64,000 nucleotides of DNA, from contig NZ_CP037953.1 in the NCBI RefSeq assembly GCF_009756665.1, positions 3,720,001-3,784,000 of the forward strand. Direction: 5' to 3'. The notes under the pieces are model-generated. The model had not been told where the DNA came from and ran no database searches. It saw nothing but the letters and a program-made list of their open reading frames with translations. The stretch is from Permianibacter aggregans. GTDB taxonomy: Bacteria > Pseudomonadota > Gammaproteobacteria > Enterobacterales > Permianibacteraceae. Shown here one piece after another: positions 63,295 through 64,000 of this stretch. A program made the translations under genes and the position numbers. Numbering within the stretch: position 1 is the first letter of the stretch; every line of letters begins with the position of its first letter.

Positions 63295-64000
63295 ATGTTT
63301 GAGGCAACCGGTGTCAAAGAGCGATTGAAAGACCAGCGCGATCGGCTGGAATCAATGCGGAGGTATCTTTGACTACGACCGCAAGGTCGAGCGGCTGCAG
63401 GAAGTCAATTCCGAGCTGGAACAACCCGATATCTGGAACAATCCTGAGCGCGCCCAGGAACTGGGCCGTGAGCGCAGCCAGCTGGAAGCGACTTGCAGCC
63501 TGATTCAGCGCCTGGATTCTCAGCTGGACGATGCCGCTGGCCTGTTGGAAATGGCCGTTGAGGAAGGTGACGACGACACCATTGATGGCGTTGGTCAGGA
63601 GCTTGTAAAGCTTGAACAGGAACTGGCTCAGCTGGAATTCCAGCGGATGTTCTCCGGCGAAGCGGACATCAACAACGCCTTCCTTGATATTCAGGCTGGC
63701 TCCGGTGGTACCGAAGCGCAGGACTGGGCCTCGATGCTTGAGCGCATGTACCTGAAGTGGGGCGAGAGTCGTGGTTTCAAAACCGAGCTGATGGAAGAGT
63801 CGGCCGGTGAAGTCGCTGGCATCAAGAGCGCGACGATACGTTTTGAAGGCCCTTACGCCTATGGTTGGCTGCGCACGGAAACCGGCGTTCACCGCTTGGT
63901 GCGCAAATCGCCGTTCGATTCCGGCAATCGCCGCCACACCTCGTTTGCAGCCGTGTTCGTTTCGCCGGAAATCGATGACAACATCGAAATCACCATCAAC
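63295..64000 (+). CDS. prfB: Peptide chain release factor 2, programmed frameshift, 3' end cut by window
   Basis: The ATG at 63295 opens a 25-codon frame that stops at an in-frame TGA (63370-63372). The context CGGAGGTATCTTTGAC is the classical RF2 site: a ribosome-site-like GGAGG, then CTT-TGA-C. A +1 shift on CTT continues in the frame GAC TAC GAC from 63371, giving [24 protein letters not shown] and so on. The visible part ends at [21 protein letters not shown], just before the GGQ catalytic motif of domain 3, which lies beyond the window. RF2 recognises UGA, so its own level sets the shift. Confidence 0.97.

Noticed and set aside
63370-63372. Inactivating stop or frameshift mutation in prfB
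   Set aside because: The position (codon 26) and the surrounding CTT-TGA-C with GGAGG are those of the conserved regulatory frameshift.

Overview
The window reads as a chromosomal segment of a gammaproteobacterium of moderate GC that I cannot name to genus. The right-hand third carries conserved gammaproteobacterial blocks (ffh; rpsP-rimM-trmD-rplS; xerD-dsbC-recJ-prfB with a programmed frameshift in prfB). The left two thirds are accessory or metabolic modules. No rRNA or tRNA gene was seen.

Layout: 0-2.2 kb, the end of an ExbD-like / TonB-like / ApbE cluster. 2.35-3.4 kb, a PA0069-type radical SAM gene. 3.5-10.3 kb, a complete type II-C CRISPR-Cas locus: a tracrRNA gene (minus strand, with promoter, anti-repeat and terminator), cas9 (about 1024 aa), cas1, cas2 and a 34-repeat array. 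The array is read from the minus strand, opposite to the cas genes. Each 36-nt repeat ends in an extended -10-like element, and a minus-strand terminator closes the array next to cas2. 10.3-12.0 kb, a DUF885 peptidase that reads toward the array.

12.2-19.6 kb is a trans-4-hydroxy-L-proline catabolic cluster (epimerase, three-subunit D-hydroxyproline dehydrogenase, pyrroline-hydroxycarboxylate deaminase, 2-oxoglutarate semialdehyde dehydrogenase, and a divergent PAS-AraC regulator). It is followed by a TonB-dependent receptor (19.9-22.9 kb), a secreted M9 collagenase with two PPC domains (23.5-26.1 kb) and a secreted zinc metalloprotease (28.0-30.4 kb). Together these suggest use of collagen or gelatin: cleavage outside the cell, uptake, then conversion of hydroxyproline to 2-oxoglutarate. 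An IS200-like element (26.4-27.1 kb) interrupts an AT-rich gene of unknown function between the two proteases.

30.6-45.5 kb is an acetate module: DEDDh exonuclease and CBS/DUF294 protein, acetate symporter with DUF4212 partner, CrbS-like transporter-kinase, CrbR-like regulator, acetyl-CoA synthetase and a DcaP-like porin, with a TPR-sulfotransferase gene inside it. 46-48.8 kb holds pepE, yjbQ and ffh. A complete Tn5-like IS4-family insertion with a 10-bp target duplication follows ffh (48.8-50.3 kb). 50.7-55.4 kb is a three-gene 2-oxoacid:acceptor oxidoreductase operon. 55.6-64 kb is the translation, tRNA-modification and recombination block.

Two families of dispersed intergenic palindromes recur: about 69-bp paired REP-like units and GC-rich C-run/G-run hairpins. 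A 70-bp tandem repeat lies between crbR and acsA.
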